DNA of 64,000 nt from the NCBI RefSeq assembly GCF_029767005.1, contig NZ_JARUQR010000001.1, positions 925,028 to 989,027 on the forward strand, given 5' to 3'. How positions within the stretch are numbered: the first letter of the stretch is position 1; each line of letters opens with the position of its first letter. The notes under the pieces were generated by a model, which saw only the letters and a program-made list of their open reading frames with translations, did not search any database and was not told the origin of the DNA. The stretch comes from Thiomicrorhabdus sp. ZW0627 (GTDB lineage: Bacteria; Pseudomonadota; Gammaproteobacteria; Thiomicrospirales; Thiomicrospiraceae). This document shows, piece by piece, positions 1 through 8,500 of this stretch. Position numbers and translations under genes: made by a program.

Positions 1-187
1 CGCTAATTTTGACCGGAGCGCGTACTTTTAGGCCACCAATATTATTAAACAACCCGGAAATCTGGTAGCTCGGCTTCTCTTTCCAGCTATTAAAATTGCT
101 TACCTGAAAAGCGATGACGGCGAGGGAAACCAGAGTCATTAATACAAATGCACCCACCCAAATTTCAACTGTCAGTTGCCGTTTCAT
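1..187 (-). CDS. mlaD: MlaD, N-terminal part (cut by window edge)
   Basis: This is the first 62 codons of a periplasmic substrate-binding subunit (MCE domain) of the Mla phospholipid transport system. Reading the minus strand gives a short basic start, one membrane anchor (EIWVGAFVLMTLVSLAVIAF) and then FNNIGGLKVRAPVKI, the conserved opening of the MCE domain, which matches E. coli MlaD closely. The ATG at 187 is preferred because AGGA lies 9 nt upstream; an in-frame ATG at 193 is too close to that site. It follows mlaE by about 30 bp and belongs to the same operon. The rest, and presumably mlaC/mlaB, lie outside the window. Confidence 0.9.
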   Translation of the reverse strand, partial: MKRQLTVEIWVGAFVLMTLVSLAVIAFQVSNFNSWKEKPSYQISGLFNNIGGLKVRAPVKIS

Positions 188-218
188 TCCCATAATTCCT
201 TTTTAATTTCCAATGCCT

Positions 219-1013
219 TTAGCTGAACATCATAGTAGTTAAAATAAAATCCATACCTAAAACCGCCAAGGATGAATGTACCACCGTACGCGTAGTAGCG
301 TTACTAACTCCTTCAGAAGTTGGTATCGCATCATACCCTTGGAATAACGAAATCACCGCAATCAACGCCGCAAACGCGACCGACTTTATGATTCCGTTCA
401 TCACATCATCCCGCCAATCGACCGAATCCTGCATCTGAGACCAGAACGAACCTTCATCCACACCTAACCAACCAACGCCAACCATATAACCGCCAAGAAT
501 ACCCATCGCAATAAACATGAGCGAAAGCATCGGCAGGGTAATCAAAGCGGCAGCGAAACGCGGAGCAAAAATAAACTTCAATGGATCAACCGCCATCATC
601 TCCAAGGCGGAAAGTTGCTCCGTCGATCTCATTAGACCGATTTCAGCAGTCAGAGCTGATCCAGCCCTACCGGCAAACAACAGAGCCGCGACCACTGGAC
701 CCAACTCCCTCAACAAGGAAAGCGCAGTCATGGTTCCAACGATCTCTTCAGAATTGAAATCCACAAGGATATTATACCCTTGAAGGGCCAACACCATTCC
801 TACAAACAGTCCTGCCGTCAGAATAATCGGGAGCGATAAAACCCCCGCCACATAAATTTGTTTAACCAGTAATTCAAAACGAATAAAAGCAAAAGGCATC
901 GCCGGAATGATGGAGAAGACAAAAAATGCCATTCGCCCCAATCCGGACAACAGGCCAATGAAACGTTTCCCCATTCCTTCGAGGCGCATAAAGAAAAGAT
1001 CGAACAATTTCAT
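219..1013 (-). CDS. mlaE: MlaE, inner-membrane permease of the Mla phospholipid transporter
   Basis: This is the permease subunit of the MlaFEDB ABC transporter, which moves phospholipids between the inner membrane and the periplasmic carrier MlaC to keep the outer membrane asymmetric. The 264-residue protein has the MlaE-family block RELGPVVAALLFAGRAG at residues 102-118, EQLSALEMMAVDP at about 132-144, and the C-terminal block GYDAIPTSEGVSNATTRTVV. Length and all these blocks match E. coli MlaE. Its ATG overlaps the mlaF stop in a TAATG junction, so translation is probably coupled. Nothing appears missing. Confidence 0.96.
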   Translation of the reverse strand: MKLFDLFFMRLEGMGKRFIGLLSGLGRMAFFVFSIIPAMPFAFIRFELLVKQIYVAGVLSLPIILTAGLFVGMVLALQGYNILVDFNSEEIVGTMTALSLLRELGPVVAALLFAGRAGSALTAEIGLMRSTEQLSALEMMAVDPLKFIFAPRFAAALITLPMLSLMFIAMGILGGYMVGVGWLGVDEGSFWSQMQDSVDWRDDVMNGIIKSVAFAALIAVISLFQGYDAIPTSEGVSNATTRTVVHSSLAVLGMDFILTTMMFS

Positions 1014-1822
1014 TATTTCACCGCTCCATTCTGCATGGCCTGCTGATAACTCTCTTTCGAATAATGGAACGGAACAGGCCCATCAGGAAGGCCTTTTATA
1101 AACTGATTTACATAGTCGGAATCACTATTCAAAATTTCATCACGGGTTCCCTGTGCGATGATACGTCCTTCAGATAACACACAAACGAAATCGGCAATTG
1201 ACAGCACTTCATGCACATCATGCGACACGATCACACTGGTCAAACCTAAGCTGTCGTTCAATTTACGAATCAAGTCCACTAGAACACCCATGGTAATCGG
1301 ATCCTGTCCAACAAATGGCTCATCATAGAAAATCATCTCGGGATCCAAGGCAATTCCACGCGCCAAAGCGACACGTCTCGACATCCCACCAGACAATTCC
1401 GATGGCATCAAATCACGCGCGCCCTGCAAACCGACTGCCTGTAGTTTCATCAAAACCAATGGGTAGATAATTGATTCCGGCAGATCAGTATGCTCCCGAA
1501 GAGGGAAAGCGACATTATCGTACACACTTAAGTCCGTGAGTAATGCGCCACTTTGAAACAGCATCCCCATTTTCTGACGCAATTCATAAAGCTTACTGCG
1601 CCTTAACTTATGAACGTTTTGGCCATCAACGAAAATCTGTCCCGACTCTGGCTTGAGCTGCCCAGCGATCAACTTTAGCAAGGTGGTTTTCCCGGTTCCA
1701 CTCGGCCCCATAATCGCAGTCACCTTGCCTTTTGGAATCGCCAAATCCAAATTATCAAAAATCTTTCGGGAACCTCTGGAAAAACTCAGGCCCTGAATGT
1801 CAATCAGTGTTTCAGATTGCAT
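1013..1822 (-). CDS. mlaF: MlaF, ATPase of the Mla phospholipid transporter
   Basis: This is the cytoplasmic ABC ATPase that powers MlaE. The 269-residue protein, the same length as E. coli MlaF, has Walker A GPSGTGKT (39-46), signature LSGGM (143-147), Walker B MIFYDEP (163-169) and a switch His in VIVSHD. The start is placed at the ATG at 1822 because GGAG sits 5 nt upstream; a GTG two codons earlier overlaps that site. It is the first gene of the visible mla operon (mlaF-mlaE-mlaD, transcribed leftwards). A candidate promoter with an inverted repeat in its spacer lies about 46 nt upstream. Confidence 0.96.
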   Translation of the reverse strand: MQSETLIDIQGLSFSRGSRKIFDNLDLAIPKGKVTAIMGPSGTGKTTLLKLIAGQLKPESGQIFVDGQNVHKLRRSKLYELRQKMGMLFQSGALLTDLSVYDNVAFPLREHTDLPESIIYPLVLMKLQAVGLQGARDLMPSELSGGMSRRVALARGIALDPEMIFYDEPFVGQDPITMGVLVDLIRKLNDSLGLTSVIVSHDVHEVLSIADFVCVLSEGRIIAQGTRDEILNSDSDYVNQFIKGLPDGPVPFHYSKESYQQAMQNGAVK

Positions 1823-1867
1823 CTTCACTCCACTTGCGGCACGCCATTTTCAGGCTATTTTCATTCA

Positions 1868-1897
1868 ATAACAGGATCACCTGATCCAAATAAACAA
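1868..1897 (-). promoter_or_regulatory. Candidate mla promoter with inverted repeat between -35 and -10
   Basis: On the minus strand TTGTTT (1897-1892), an 18-bp spacer and TGTTAT (1873-1868) resemble a sigma-70 promoter. The spacer contains a perfect inverted repeat GGATCA-N2-TGATCC (1874-1887). This could be an operator, which is inference. It lies 46 nt from the mlaF start. Confidence 0.4.
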
Positions 1898-1944
1898 TTC
1901 TACGAACCAACATTCTAAATTATTTTGAAACGGCTGGGCCAAGT

Positions 1945-2547
1945 TTAATATCCCAACACTTCACCCACCACTTTTAAATTGGCTACTCGGGACATGTTGA
2001 TAACATCCCCTCCAACAAAAAACGGTGCTCCAAGCAGTTGTTCGGGAAGAGTACCAACAAAACTTTTCAACAATTCAGTCTGCCACTTCCCACTTTCTTG
2101 CAAATCCCCGACAAAACCTAATGGCTCGCCCGAAATCATTTTACCTTCCGCCTGCCACTGCCAACCCGGCAGAACTAGAGATTCTGAAACCAAAGTAACG
2201 GGAACATCTTCCAAGTACGCATCCGGCAACCAAGATTCCGAAAACACCACAACTCCGGACAACAAACTGCCCAACACGTGTTTCATCAAACCTAACTGTT
2301 GCTGTTTTTGTGGCGACATAGACTCCCGCAATTCTAGATAGAACGCAAATTCACCTTCAACACAGTCAGCGTATTCTTCCAACTCTTCTTCAGTCAGGTT
2401 CAACCACTGCTCTTGAGGAACCAACACCACTCGAAAAGCATTGCTATAATAATCCAACTGCCACTCTTCCGGCATGTCATCCGGATAAAATGAACCTTGC
2501 CAATCCTCGTGCAACCAACCAAAAGTCCCAATTTGCAAATTATCCAC
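1945..2547 (-). CDS. Short DUF72/YecE-like protein
   Basis: This is a 200-residue protein. Its N-terminus (IGTFGWLHEDWQGSFYPDDM, then a YYSNAF segment) resembles the opening of the DUF72 (YecE) TIM-barrel family, which typically begins IG.SGW...W.G.FYP and then YY...F. DUF72 proteins are usually about 240-280 residues, so this one is short, and its middle and C-terminal parts are divergent and acidic. The family has no firmly established reaction. It stands alone between the mla operon and the divergent yrbG gene and has no signal peptide. The assignment rests on the N-terminal motif only. Confidence 0.6.
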   Translation of the reverse strand: MDNLQIGTFGWLHEDWQGSFYPDDMPEEWQLDYYSNAFRVVLVPQEQWLNLTEEELEEYADCVEGEFAFYLELRESMSPQKQQQLGLMKHVLGSLLSGVVVFSESWLPDAYLEDVPVTLVSESLVLPGWQWQAEGKMISGEPLGFVGDLQESGKWQTELLKSFVGTLPEQLLGAPFFVGGDVINMSRVANLKVVGEVLGY

Positions 2548-2642
2548 AACCTGCTCCGATTAACACAAAAAAACGGGATAAAAAATTAACACAGAATAGT
2601 TTAACATCCTATGCGACGACCTCCGCCATCTATAAAATAATT

Positions 2643-2671
2643 TTATCAATCGCAACCACATTCGTTATAAT
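2643..2671 (+). promoter_or_regulatory. Candidate sigma-70 promoter for yrbG-kdsC-lptCAB
   Basis: TTATCA (2643-2648), a 17-bp spacer and a consensus TATAAT (2666-2671) lie 38 nt upstream of the yrbG ATG, in the AT-rich gap between divergent genes. Confidence 0.5.
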
Positions 2672-2708
2672 TAAAGGTTAATATTTTCTTAAACTAAAGA
2701 ACTACGAA

Positions 2709-3698
2709 ATGGCAATATCCCTATTAATTCCCGGAATAGCTCTCATAGTCGGTCTCGCACTATTGGTATGGAGTTCTGACATTTTCATCGACGGTTCGGC
2801 CAGTACTGCAAACCACCTTTCAATTTCTCCATTGGTCATAGGTGTTGTCGTATTAGGCTTCGGAACTTCGATGCCGGAAGTTGTAGTCGCCACCCTCGCA
2901 TCTCTAGACAACAGTCCCGGACTGGCCGTCGGTAATGCAATCGGTTCCAACATTGCCAACATCGGACTTGTATTAGGTATTACCGCCATCATCTCACCCG
3001 TCCTGGTTAAGTCCACATTAATCAAACGTGAATTACCTGTGCTACTTGCAATTTCAGTCGGTGCCTACCTATTACTGCTTGACGGCCATCTCGATTTTAT
3101 TGACGGCTTGATTCTCGTCAGCGCCCTGGTCATTGTCATGGCATGGATGATCAAGGTAAACAAGGAAGTTGACCCTCAGGATCCGATTGCAAGCGAAACC
3201 AGCCAAGCTGTCGACACCATGCCTGACCTCCCTCTCAGCAAAGCCGTTCTAATGATGATTAGCGGCCTCATCATTTTAATGTTGAGCGCCAAACTGATGG
3301 TCTGGGGCGCGGTTGAAATCGCACACTATTTTGAAGTTCCCGAAGTCGTCATCGGTCTGACCATCATCGCCATCGGCACCAGCCTGCCGGAATTGGCCGC
3401 AGCCATTACCGCCGCACGTAAAAACGAAGCTGACCTGATGATCGGTAATATCGTAGGTTCAAACCTATTCAACATCCTGGCCGTTTTAGCAGTACCTGCC
3501 CTACTGGCGCCTTCGGTTCTGGAAAATTCCGTGCTGAGCGAGGACATTCCGGTAATGCTCGCCTTCACCTTAGCCATGTTACTACTTGCCATTCCCCGCA
3601 AAGGCCAAGCTGTGATCAGTACTCCAAAAGGCGTTTTACTCACTCTTGGTTTTATCGCTTACCTCGTTTCACTTTATTTCCGCTCAACCAACGTTTAA
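2709..3698 (+). CDS. yrbG: CaCA-family Ca2+/Na+ antiporter YrbG
   Basis: This is an inner-membrane cation exchanger of 329 residues, close to the E. coli YrbG length. The two inverted alpha-repeats that define the CaCA superfamily are visible: GFGTSMPEVVVA plus AVGNAIGSNIANIGL in the first half, and AIGTSLPELAAAI plus MIGNIVGSNLFNI in the second. The halves are separated by a hydrophilic loop (KVNKEVDPQDP...). About ten hydrophobic segments are present. It lies directly upstream of kdsC as in many gammaproteobacteria, but without kdsD between them. The physiological ion is not established from sequence. Confidence 0.9.
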   Translation: MAISLLIPGIALIVGLALLVWSSDIFIDGSASTANHLSISPLVIGVVVLGFGTSMPEVVVATLASLDNSPGLAVGNAIGSNIANIGLVLGITAIISPVLVKSTLIKRELPVLLAISVGAYLLLLDGHLDFIDGLILVSALVIVMAWMIKVNKEVDPQDPIASETSQAVDTMPDLPLSKAVLMMISGLIILMLSAKLMVWGAVEIAHYFEVPEVVIGLTIIAIGTSLPELAAAITAARKNEADLMIGNIVGSNLFNILAVLAVPALLAPSVLENSVLSEDIPVMLAFTLAMLLLAIPRKGQAVISTPKGVLLTLGFIAYLVSLYFRSTNV

Positions 3699-3725
3699 CC
3701 TAAGCTTTTCAATAAAAGGATTGCC

Positions 3726-4265
3726 ATGTTTTCGGAAAAATTGATGGCCAAGGCCAAAAAAATCAAACTCTTGCTTCTTGATGTCGACGGCGTACTTACC
3801 AACAATTACCTTTATTACAGCGATGACGGCCAAGAGCACAAAGCCTTTTATACACGTGACGGTCACGGTATGGTGCTCTTACAGAAATCCAATATCGATA
3901 TCGGCATCATCACCGGCAGAAAATCCCAACTGGTTGCCAACCGAATGCGTGACCTGAAAGTCAAACACGTCTACCAAGGTGTGCCAGACAAACTTCCGAC
4001 TTTTTTAAAACTCATTGAAGAACTCGGATTGGAATTTGATGAAATCGCCTATATTGGTGATGACATTCTCGACCTGCCGATTTTGACCCGAATCGGCCTA
4101 TCGGTTACCCCTGCTGATGGAGACCCAGAGGTAAAATCAAGAGTCGACCACATATCGGAATTCCCTGGCGGCCAAGGCTGTGTCCGCGAAACTTGCGAAC
4201 TCATCATGAAATCTCAGGGTTCCTGGCAACAACACATGGATTTTTTCCTGAGAGAAACACTGTAA
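3726..4265 (+). CDS. kdsC: KdsC, Kdo-8-phosphate phosphatase
   Basis: KdsC dephosphorylates 3-deoxy-D-manno-octulosonate 8-phosphate to free Kdo for the LPS inner core. It is a small cap-less HAD phosphatase of 179 residues. Motif I is DVDGVLT (19-25), with D19 the nucleophile and D21 the acid/base. A TGRKS segment (63-67) and motif IV GDDILD (111-116) follow. The gene starts 27 bp after yrbG and is followed by lptC, so it sits in the conserved LPS operon. The usual upstream partner kdsD (arabinose-5-P isomerase) is absent here. Confidence 0.95.
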   Translation: MFSEKLMAKAKKIKLLLLDVDGVLTNNYLYYSDDGQEHKAFYTRDGHGMVLLQKSNIDIGIITGRKSQLVANRMRDLKVKHVYQGVPDKLPTFLKLIEELGLEFDEIAYIGDDILDLPILTRIGLSVTPADGDPEVKSRVDHISEFPGGQGCVRETCELIMKSQGSWQQHMDFFLRETL

Positions 4266-4328
4266 TTAGGTATAGAATAGACCTATCCAAGATTAACCAA
4301 AACGGACTGAACGGACAGGGAGAGACAA

Positions 4329-4925
4329 ATGCTTAACAGCCGCTTTATCTTTTTTACCCTCCTCCTTTCAGCACTGGCTCTTTGGATTGCTTTTCAGCAA
4401 AACACTTCAACAACAACCGCAAGCAAAGGTTCCTCTTTGCAATCCACCGACTACAGCTGGCAACTTTTCAACGCCACCACCTGGCAACTGGATAAAACCG
4501 ATAACCACAAGAACACCATCACCCAAGCCAAAAGCATGTTCTACCAGGAAGCTTTGAAGAAGAGTGAACTTGCTGAACCAAGAATCCTGATCAGCCAACC
4601 GCAACAAACACTTACGATCCGTAGCCAATCCGGCGAAACTTATAATGAATCCAAAATCGACCTCAGCGGCAACGTCGTTATCACCCAATACGATTTGCCT
4701 TACGCCAAGGTAAATACACAGTCACAAAATAAAACCTTACAGACAGAATTCATCACTTATAATGCGAATACACAAAAGATTTCAAGCCCAAAGGACGTAA
4801 CCATCACTCAACCCGGTGCCATCACCACAGGAACGGGACTGAAAGCAGACATTCAAAAGAAGCAATTCCAGCTTTTATCGAATGTCAAAGGGCAATACGA
4901 CCCACAGTATCCGCAGGGACAATAG
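4329..4925 (+). CDS. lptC: LptC, LPS export bitopic membrane protein
   Basis: LptC is the periplasmic bridge component that receives LPS from LptB2FG and passes it to LptA. The 198-residue protein has one N-terminal transmembrane helix (about residues 5-23) followed by a beta-rich LptC/OstA-like domain, with typical segments such as INL-type strands and LSGNVVITQ near residues 115-125. A GGGAGAGA-like ribosome site precedes the ATG. It lies between kdsC and lptA, with 13 bp separating it from the lptA start. Confidence 0.92.
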   Translation: MLNSRFIFFTLLLSALALWIAFQQNTSTTTASKGSSLQSTDYSWQLFNATTWQLDKTDNHKNTITQAKSMFYQEALKKSELAEPRILISQPQQTLTIRSQSGETYNESKIDLSGNVVITQYDLPYAKVNTQSQNKTLQTEFITYNANTQKISSPKDVTITQPGAITTGTGLKADIQKKQFQLLSNVKGQYDPQYPQGQ

Positions 4926-4938
4926 AGCAAGACAATAT

Positions 4939-5472
4939 ATGATTCAGTTAAAATCCTTTTCATCATTTTGGACCATTGCCGCAGGCCTTTCACTTATCAG
5001 CCTAAGCGCTTTAGCACAACCAACCCCCAACACACCTGATGAAGAGCAACCGATCCACATTACAGCCGACGCACTCGACATACAGGATCAACAAGGCATT
5101 AGTGTCTACACCGGAAACGTTGAGGTTATTCAAGGCAGCCTGACCTTAAACGGCGACAAAATCACCATTCATCACCCTAAACGTGAAATCGAATGGATTC
5201 AGGTGGATGGTAAACCAGCCAAATTCAAGCGTTTTGATCAAGCTGAGCAGTCCTGGATTAATGGCAAAGCAGACTTCATTGATTATCGAGCAAACACCAA
5301 AACAGTTTTACTCAAAGGCGACGCCAAGGTGGAACAGCCCGGCAAACAGTTGATAACCGGACCAGAACTGTTTTACGACATGAAAAACAAAACTCTGCAA
5401 GCCAACAGCACGCCAGAAGAAAAGAAACGCATTTCGGTCACGATCATGCCGGAATCGGCTCAATCCAAATAA
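4939..5472 (+). CDS. lptA: LptA, periplasmic LPS transport bridge protein
   Basis: LptA forms the periplasmic beta-jellyroll bridge carrying LPS to LptD. The start is set at the ATG at 4939. It gives a canonical signal peptide (hydrophobic run after IQLKSFSSF, cleavage near LSALAQ). A longer reading from 4882 would add 19 residues from the end of lptC and bury the signal. The mature part has the OstA/LptA pattern: ADALDIQDQQGISVYTGNV, GDKITIHHPKREIEWI, FIDYRANTKTVLLKGDAKV. It is 177 residues, close to E. coli LptA, and lies in the operon between lptC and lptB. Confidence 0.93.
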   Translation: MIQLKSFSSFWTIAAGLSLISLSALAQPTPNTPDEEQPIHITADALDIQDQQGISVYTGNVEVIQGSLTLNGDKITIHHPKREIEWIQVDGKPAKFKRFDQAEQSWINGKADFIDYRANTKTVLLKGDAKVEQPGKQLITGPELFYDMKNKTLQANSTPEEKKRISVTIMPESAQSK

Positions 5473-5499
5473 ACAGAAAACAACATAGGGATCCGCTTC

Positions 5500-6222
5500 G
5501 TGTCTCATTTTTATGCCAGAAACCTTGCGAAAAGTTATAAAAAACGTTCCGTAGTCACCTCGGTGGATCTTGATGTGTACAACGGACAGGTCGTCGGACT
5601 TTTAGGCCCTAATGGCGCAGGGAAAACCACCACTTTCTACATGATGACCGGCCTTGTAACAAACGACAGTGGCGAAATCTACCTTGGCAATGAAGAAATC
5701 AGTCAACTTCCTATTCACGAACGTGCAAAACGGGGCATAGGTTACTTACCACAAGAAGCCTCCGTATTTCGTAAACTGACCGTAGAGGAAAATATCCGCG
5801 CTATTCTTGAGATGCGTCCGGAACTCGATTCCGACCAACGCAACTTAATATTCGAACACCTGATCGATGACCTTCAGATAGGTCATATTCTAGAACAACC
5901 CGGCCAGGCTCTTTCGGGTGGAGAGCGACGCCGTGTTGAAATCGCCAGGGCTTTGGCAATGGAACCGACCTTCATTCTCCTAGACGAGCCATTTGCCGGA
6001 GTTGATCCAATTTCGGTCAAAGACATCCAAAGCATTATTCTTCATCTTAAAGACAAGGGAATCGGCGTCCTTATAACCGACCACAACGTTAGAGAAACCC
6101 TTGGAGTATGCGACTACGCCTACATCCTCCATGCAGGTACGATCTTAGCATCAGGCAAACCCGATGAGATTCTCAGCCACGGAGACGTACGTCGCGTTTA
6201 TCTTGGCGAAGACTTCCGTTAA
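5500..6222 (+). CDS. lptB: LptB, ATPase of the LPS exporter
   Basis: This is the cytoplasmic ABC ATPase dimer that drives LPS extraction by LptFG (both encoded at about 29-31 kb). The 240-residue protein has Walker A GPNGAGKT (36-43), signature LSGGE (138-142), Walker B ILLDEP (159-164) and the switch His in [10 protein letters not shown]. The start codon is GTG, with AGGGA upstream. In most relatives rpoN follows; here a 209-bp gap leads straight to hpf. Confidence 0.96.
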   Translation: MSHFYARNLAKSYKKRSVVTSVDLDVYNGQVVGLLGPNGAGKTTTFYMMTGLVTNDSGEIYLGNEEISQLPIHERAKRGIGYLPQEASVFRKLTVEENIRAILEMRPELDSDQRNLIFEHLIDDLQIGHILEQPGQALSGGERRRVEIARALAMEPTFILLDEPFAGVDPISVKDIQSIILHLKDKGIGVLITDHNVRETLGVCDYAYILHAGTILASGKPDEILSHGDVRRVYLGEDFR

Positions 6223-6312
6223 GCATTCCGGTCACAAATAAATACCCGTCAATTTCTTTAACTTATTCTTGGATAATTTTCCTTCAATAAGTGCTGAATT
6301 GAACAAAGTTGG

Positions 6313-6376
6313 TGTTATACTGAAATTGACTTAGACAAAAGTGGTTTTGACAAAAAATCGAAAATTTCGGTTTATA
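6313..6376 (+). promoter_or_regulatory. Two candidate promoters for hpf
   Basis: An extended -10 element TGTTATACT lies at 6313-6321. A second candidate is TTGACA (6347-6352), an 18-bp spacer and TTTATA (6371-6376). Both lie in the 209-bp gap that would hold rpoN in relatives. I see no sigma-54 type GG/GC element and no rpoN remnant here. Confidence 0.4.
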
Positions 6377-6431
6377 AAAAAATGCTTTTGTTACATTCGA
6401 CATCGCATTACAAGAACAAAGGAGCGATACA

Positions 6432-6752
6432 ATGCAAATCAATATTACCGGTCACCACATGGACCTAACTGATGCACTTCGTGACTACGTAACTGAGAAA
6501 GTTGGTAAATTGGAACGTCATTTCGACCACGTTACAAACGTTCACGTTATCTTGACAGTAGAGAAACAACTGCAGAAAGCAGAAGCAACTGTTCATGCAT
6601 CAGGTGCGGATTTATTTGCCCAACATGACACGGAAGACATGTATGCTTCGATTGATGGATTAGTCGATAAACTGGATCGCCAGATCATCAAACACAAAGA
6701 GAAGATGAGCGACCACAACAAGAAATCCGGCGGTGTCAAGAACATGGCATAA
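6432..6752 (+). CDS. hpf: Hpf, ribosome hibernation promoting factor (short form)
   Basis: This is a small ribosome-binding protein of the HPF/YfiA family. It occupies the mRNA/tRNA channel of the 30S subunit and promotes inactive 100S ribosomes in stationary phase. The 106-residue short form begins MQINITGHHMDLTDALRDYV, the family hallmark, followed by KVGKLERHFDHVTNVHV and basic residues (DRQIIKHKEKM) near the C-terminus. AGGAGCG lies 8 nt upstream of the ATG. A strong intrinsic terminator follows at 6791, so it may be a single-gene unit. Confidence 0.95.
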   Translation: MQINITGHHMDLTDALRDYVTEKVGKLERHFDHVTNVHVILTVEKQLQKAEATVHASGADLFAQHDTEDMYASIDGLVDKLDRQIIKHKEKMSDHNKKSGGVKNMA

Positions 6753-6790
6753 GCACTTAGATGCTTAAACCGTTTTAGGTTTTGTCTTGT

Positions 6791-6817
6791 AAAACGCCCA
6801 TTAAGTTGGGCGTTTTT
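6791..6817 (+). terminator. Intrinsic terminator after hpf
   Basis: A 10-bp perfect stem AAAACGCCCA / TGGGCGTTTT (6791-6800 and 6807-6816) with a 6-nt loop is followed by a T tract. Confidence 0.85.
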
Positions 6818-6883
6818 CGTTTAAGGCTCACTGTTCCGCTAACACAAATCGTACTCTTGCAATTTTTTTCATTTAATTGTTAT

Positions 6884-6893
6884 ACAGGCCTGC
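6884..6893. repeat. ACAGGCCTGC palindromic repeat copy
   Basis: This is one of 12 copies of the core palindrome CAGGCCTG in the first 41 kb. It is intergenic, 52 nt upstream of mgtE. Confidence 0.7.
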
Positions 6894-6944
6894 TAAAATA
6901 CATTAAAACCGTTACTCAACAACCGATTCGAGCAAGGAGGCGCC

Positions 6945-8303
6945 ATGGTACAAACCAATACTGTTTCAAACAAAGCGCAACTTACCGAACAAATCCTTGC
7001 TGCAGTACAGGAACAAAACCCCGCTCAAATTCCGAATTTGATTTCGCAACTGGTCGCAGAAGATCTTGCTGAAATCCTAGAATCGCTCCCTCCAAAGGGA
7101 CGCCATTTCTTATGGCAACATGTCACACCAGACGCACAAGGGGAAATCCTAGCTCACACCAATGACGAAGTAAGAGCAATCTTACTTGAGAAGCTCGAAC
7201 CCCATGAACTGACCGAGATTACCGAAAATCTTGAAACCGACGACATTGCGGACATCGCTCAATCGCTCACGGATGAAAACCAACAGACCTTTCTTGAATC
7301 CTTAAACGAGGAAGATCGTACAGCAGTCGAAATGGCGATGTCTTATCCGGAAGACACCGCCGGCGGATTAATGAGTACCGACTTTGTGGCAGTAAGAGCC
7401 GATGTCACACTAGATGTTGTACTCCGCTATTTACGCAAACTAGGAGAATTGCCGCCCTCCATGGTAGACCTGTTTGTTCGTGACCGTGAAGATCACTATG
7501 TCGGTACACTCAAAATCAACTCACTGATTACACACGATCCGGACACTTTAGTTTCGGATTTAGTCGACACTCAAAAACCAACCATTCGCGCTTTTACTCC
7601 GGAAAAAGAAGTCGCTTACCTGTTCGAAAAGCACGACCTGATCTCGATCGCCGTGCTCAGCGATCACAACAAAATCCTTGGGCGCATCACCATCGATGAT
7701 GTGGTCGACATCATTCGTGAAGAAGGTGAACACGTCCAAATGGCAAGCGCCGGTTTGAATGAAGACGAAGACATCTTCGCCCCGGCCGCCCGCGCCGCCA
7801 AACGAAGAACTTTCTGGCTCGGCATCAACCTTCTTACTGCCATCTTTGCGTCAATCGTCATTGGCTTTTTCGACGCATCCATCGAGAAAGTCGTCGCTTT
7901 GGCTGTATTGATGCCCATCATTGCCAGCATGGGCGGCATTGCCGGGACTCAAACCGCCACCATCGTAATCCGTGCCTTAGCAACCGGAAAACTGGGAAGC
8001 AACAACAGTCGCTCGCTACTTATCAAGGAAACCACCGTAGGTGCCTTAAACGGTCTCATTTGGGCTGTATTGACCGGCACTGCTGTTCTTATCTGGTTCC
8101 AGGACCTAGCCCTAAGCCTAATTTTTGCTTCAGCCATGATGATCAACCTAATTGCCGCCGCTTTAGCAGGTGCTAGCATTCCATTGATTTTACAACGCAT
8201 GCGTATCGACCCAGCCCTAGCCTCGGGTCTCATGTTAACCACCGTTACAGACTCCCTTGGGTTCTTCGTTTTCCTCGGCTTAGCCACAATCGTTCTTTTG
8301 TAA
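6945..8303 (+). CDS. mgtE: MgtE magnesium transporter
   Basis: MgtE is a dimeric Mg2+ channel gated by intracellular magnesium. The 452-residue protein has the expected order: an acidic helical MgtE_N domain (about 20-130, including LEILESLPP and EILAHTNDEVRAILLEKLEP), the linker signature YPEDTAGGLM, two CBS domains (about 140-255), a plug helix and a five-helix membrane domain (about 285-452) with the GGIAGTQ segment of the pore region. A very strong ribosome site (AAGGAGG) precedes the ATG. In related genomes mgtE often follows hpf-ptsN-rapZ-hpr; here it follows hpf directly. I do not recognise a Mg2+ riboswitch in the 127-bp leader. Confidence 0.95.
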   Translation: MVQTNTVSNKAQLTEQILAAVQEQNPAQIPNLISQLVAEDLAEILESLPPKGRHFLWQHVTPDAQGEILAHTNDEVRAILLEKLEPHELTEITENLETDDIADIAQSLTDENQQTFLESLNEEDRTAVEMAMSYPEDTAGGLMSTDFVAVRADVTLDVVLRYLRKLGELPPSMVDLFVRDREDHYVGTLKINSLITHDPDTLVSDLVDTQKPTIRAFTPEKEVAYLFEKHDLISIAVLSDHNKILGRITIDDVVDIIREEGEHVQMASAGLNEDEDIFAPAARAAKRRTFWLGINLLTAIFASIVIGFFDASIEKVVALAVLMPIIASMGGIAGTQTATIVIRALATGKLGSNNSRSLLIKETTVGALNGLIWAVLTGTAVLIWFQDLALSLIFASAMMINLIAAALAGASIPLILQRMRIDPALASGLMLTTVTDSLGFFVFLGLATIVLL

Positions 8304-8320
8304 ACCGCTCAAACAAAACC

Positions 8321-8330
8321 AACAGGCCTG
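8321..8330. repeat. AACAGGCCTG palindromic repeat copy
   Basis: This intergenic copy of the CAGGCCTG palindrome lies 18 nt after the mgtE stop. Confidence 0.7.
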
Positions 8331-8500
8331 CCCAATATCGAAATCGATAAGACATATGGCCTAAACGCTTCTCAAGAACCTTTAAATACAATTAAGATTT
8401 CAGCCGCCCCCCTTGAATATTTCCGAAAATTACTTATAAATAAGGGCAACAGATTTCATCTACGTCCACCAGGACAATCATTTCATTACGGGAGAACGTC

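Noticed and set aside
6223..6431. Possible rpoN remnant between lptB and hpf
   Set aside because: None of the three plus-strand frames shows a stretch resembling sigma-54, so I see no pseudogene; the gap looks like a promoter region.
6818..6944. Possible Mg2+ riboswitch before mgtE
   Set aside because: The 127-bp leader is too short for an M-box, and I cannot find its conserved helices.
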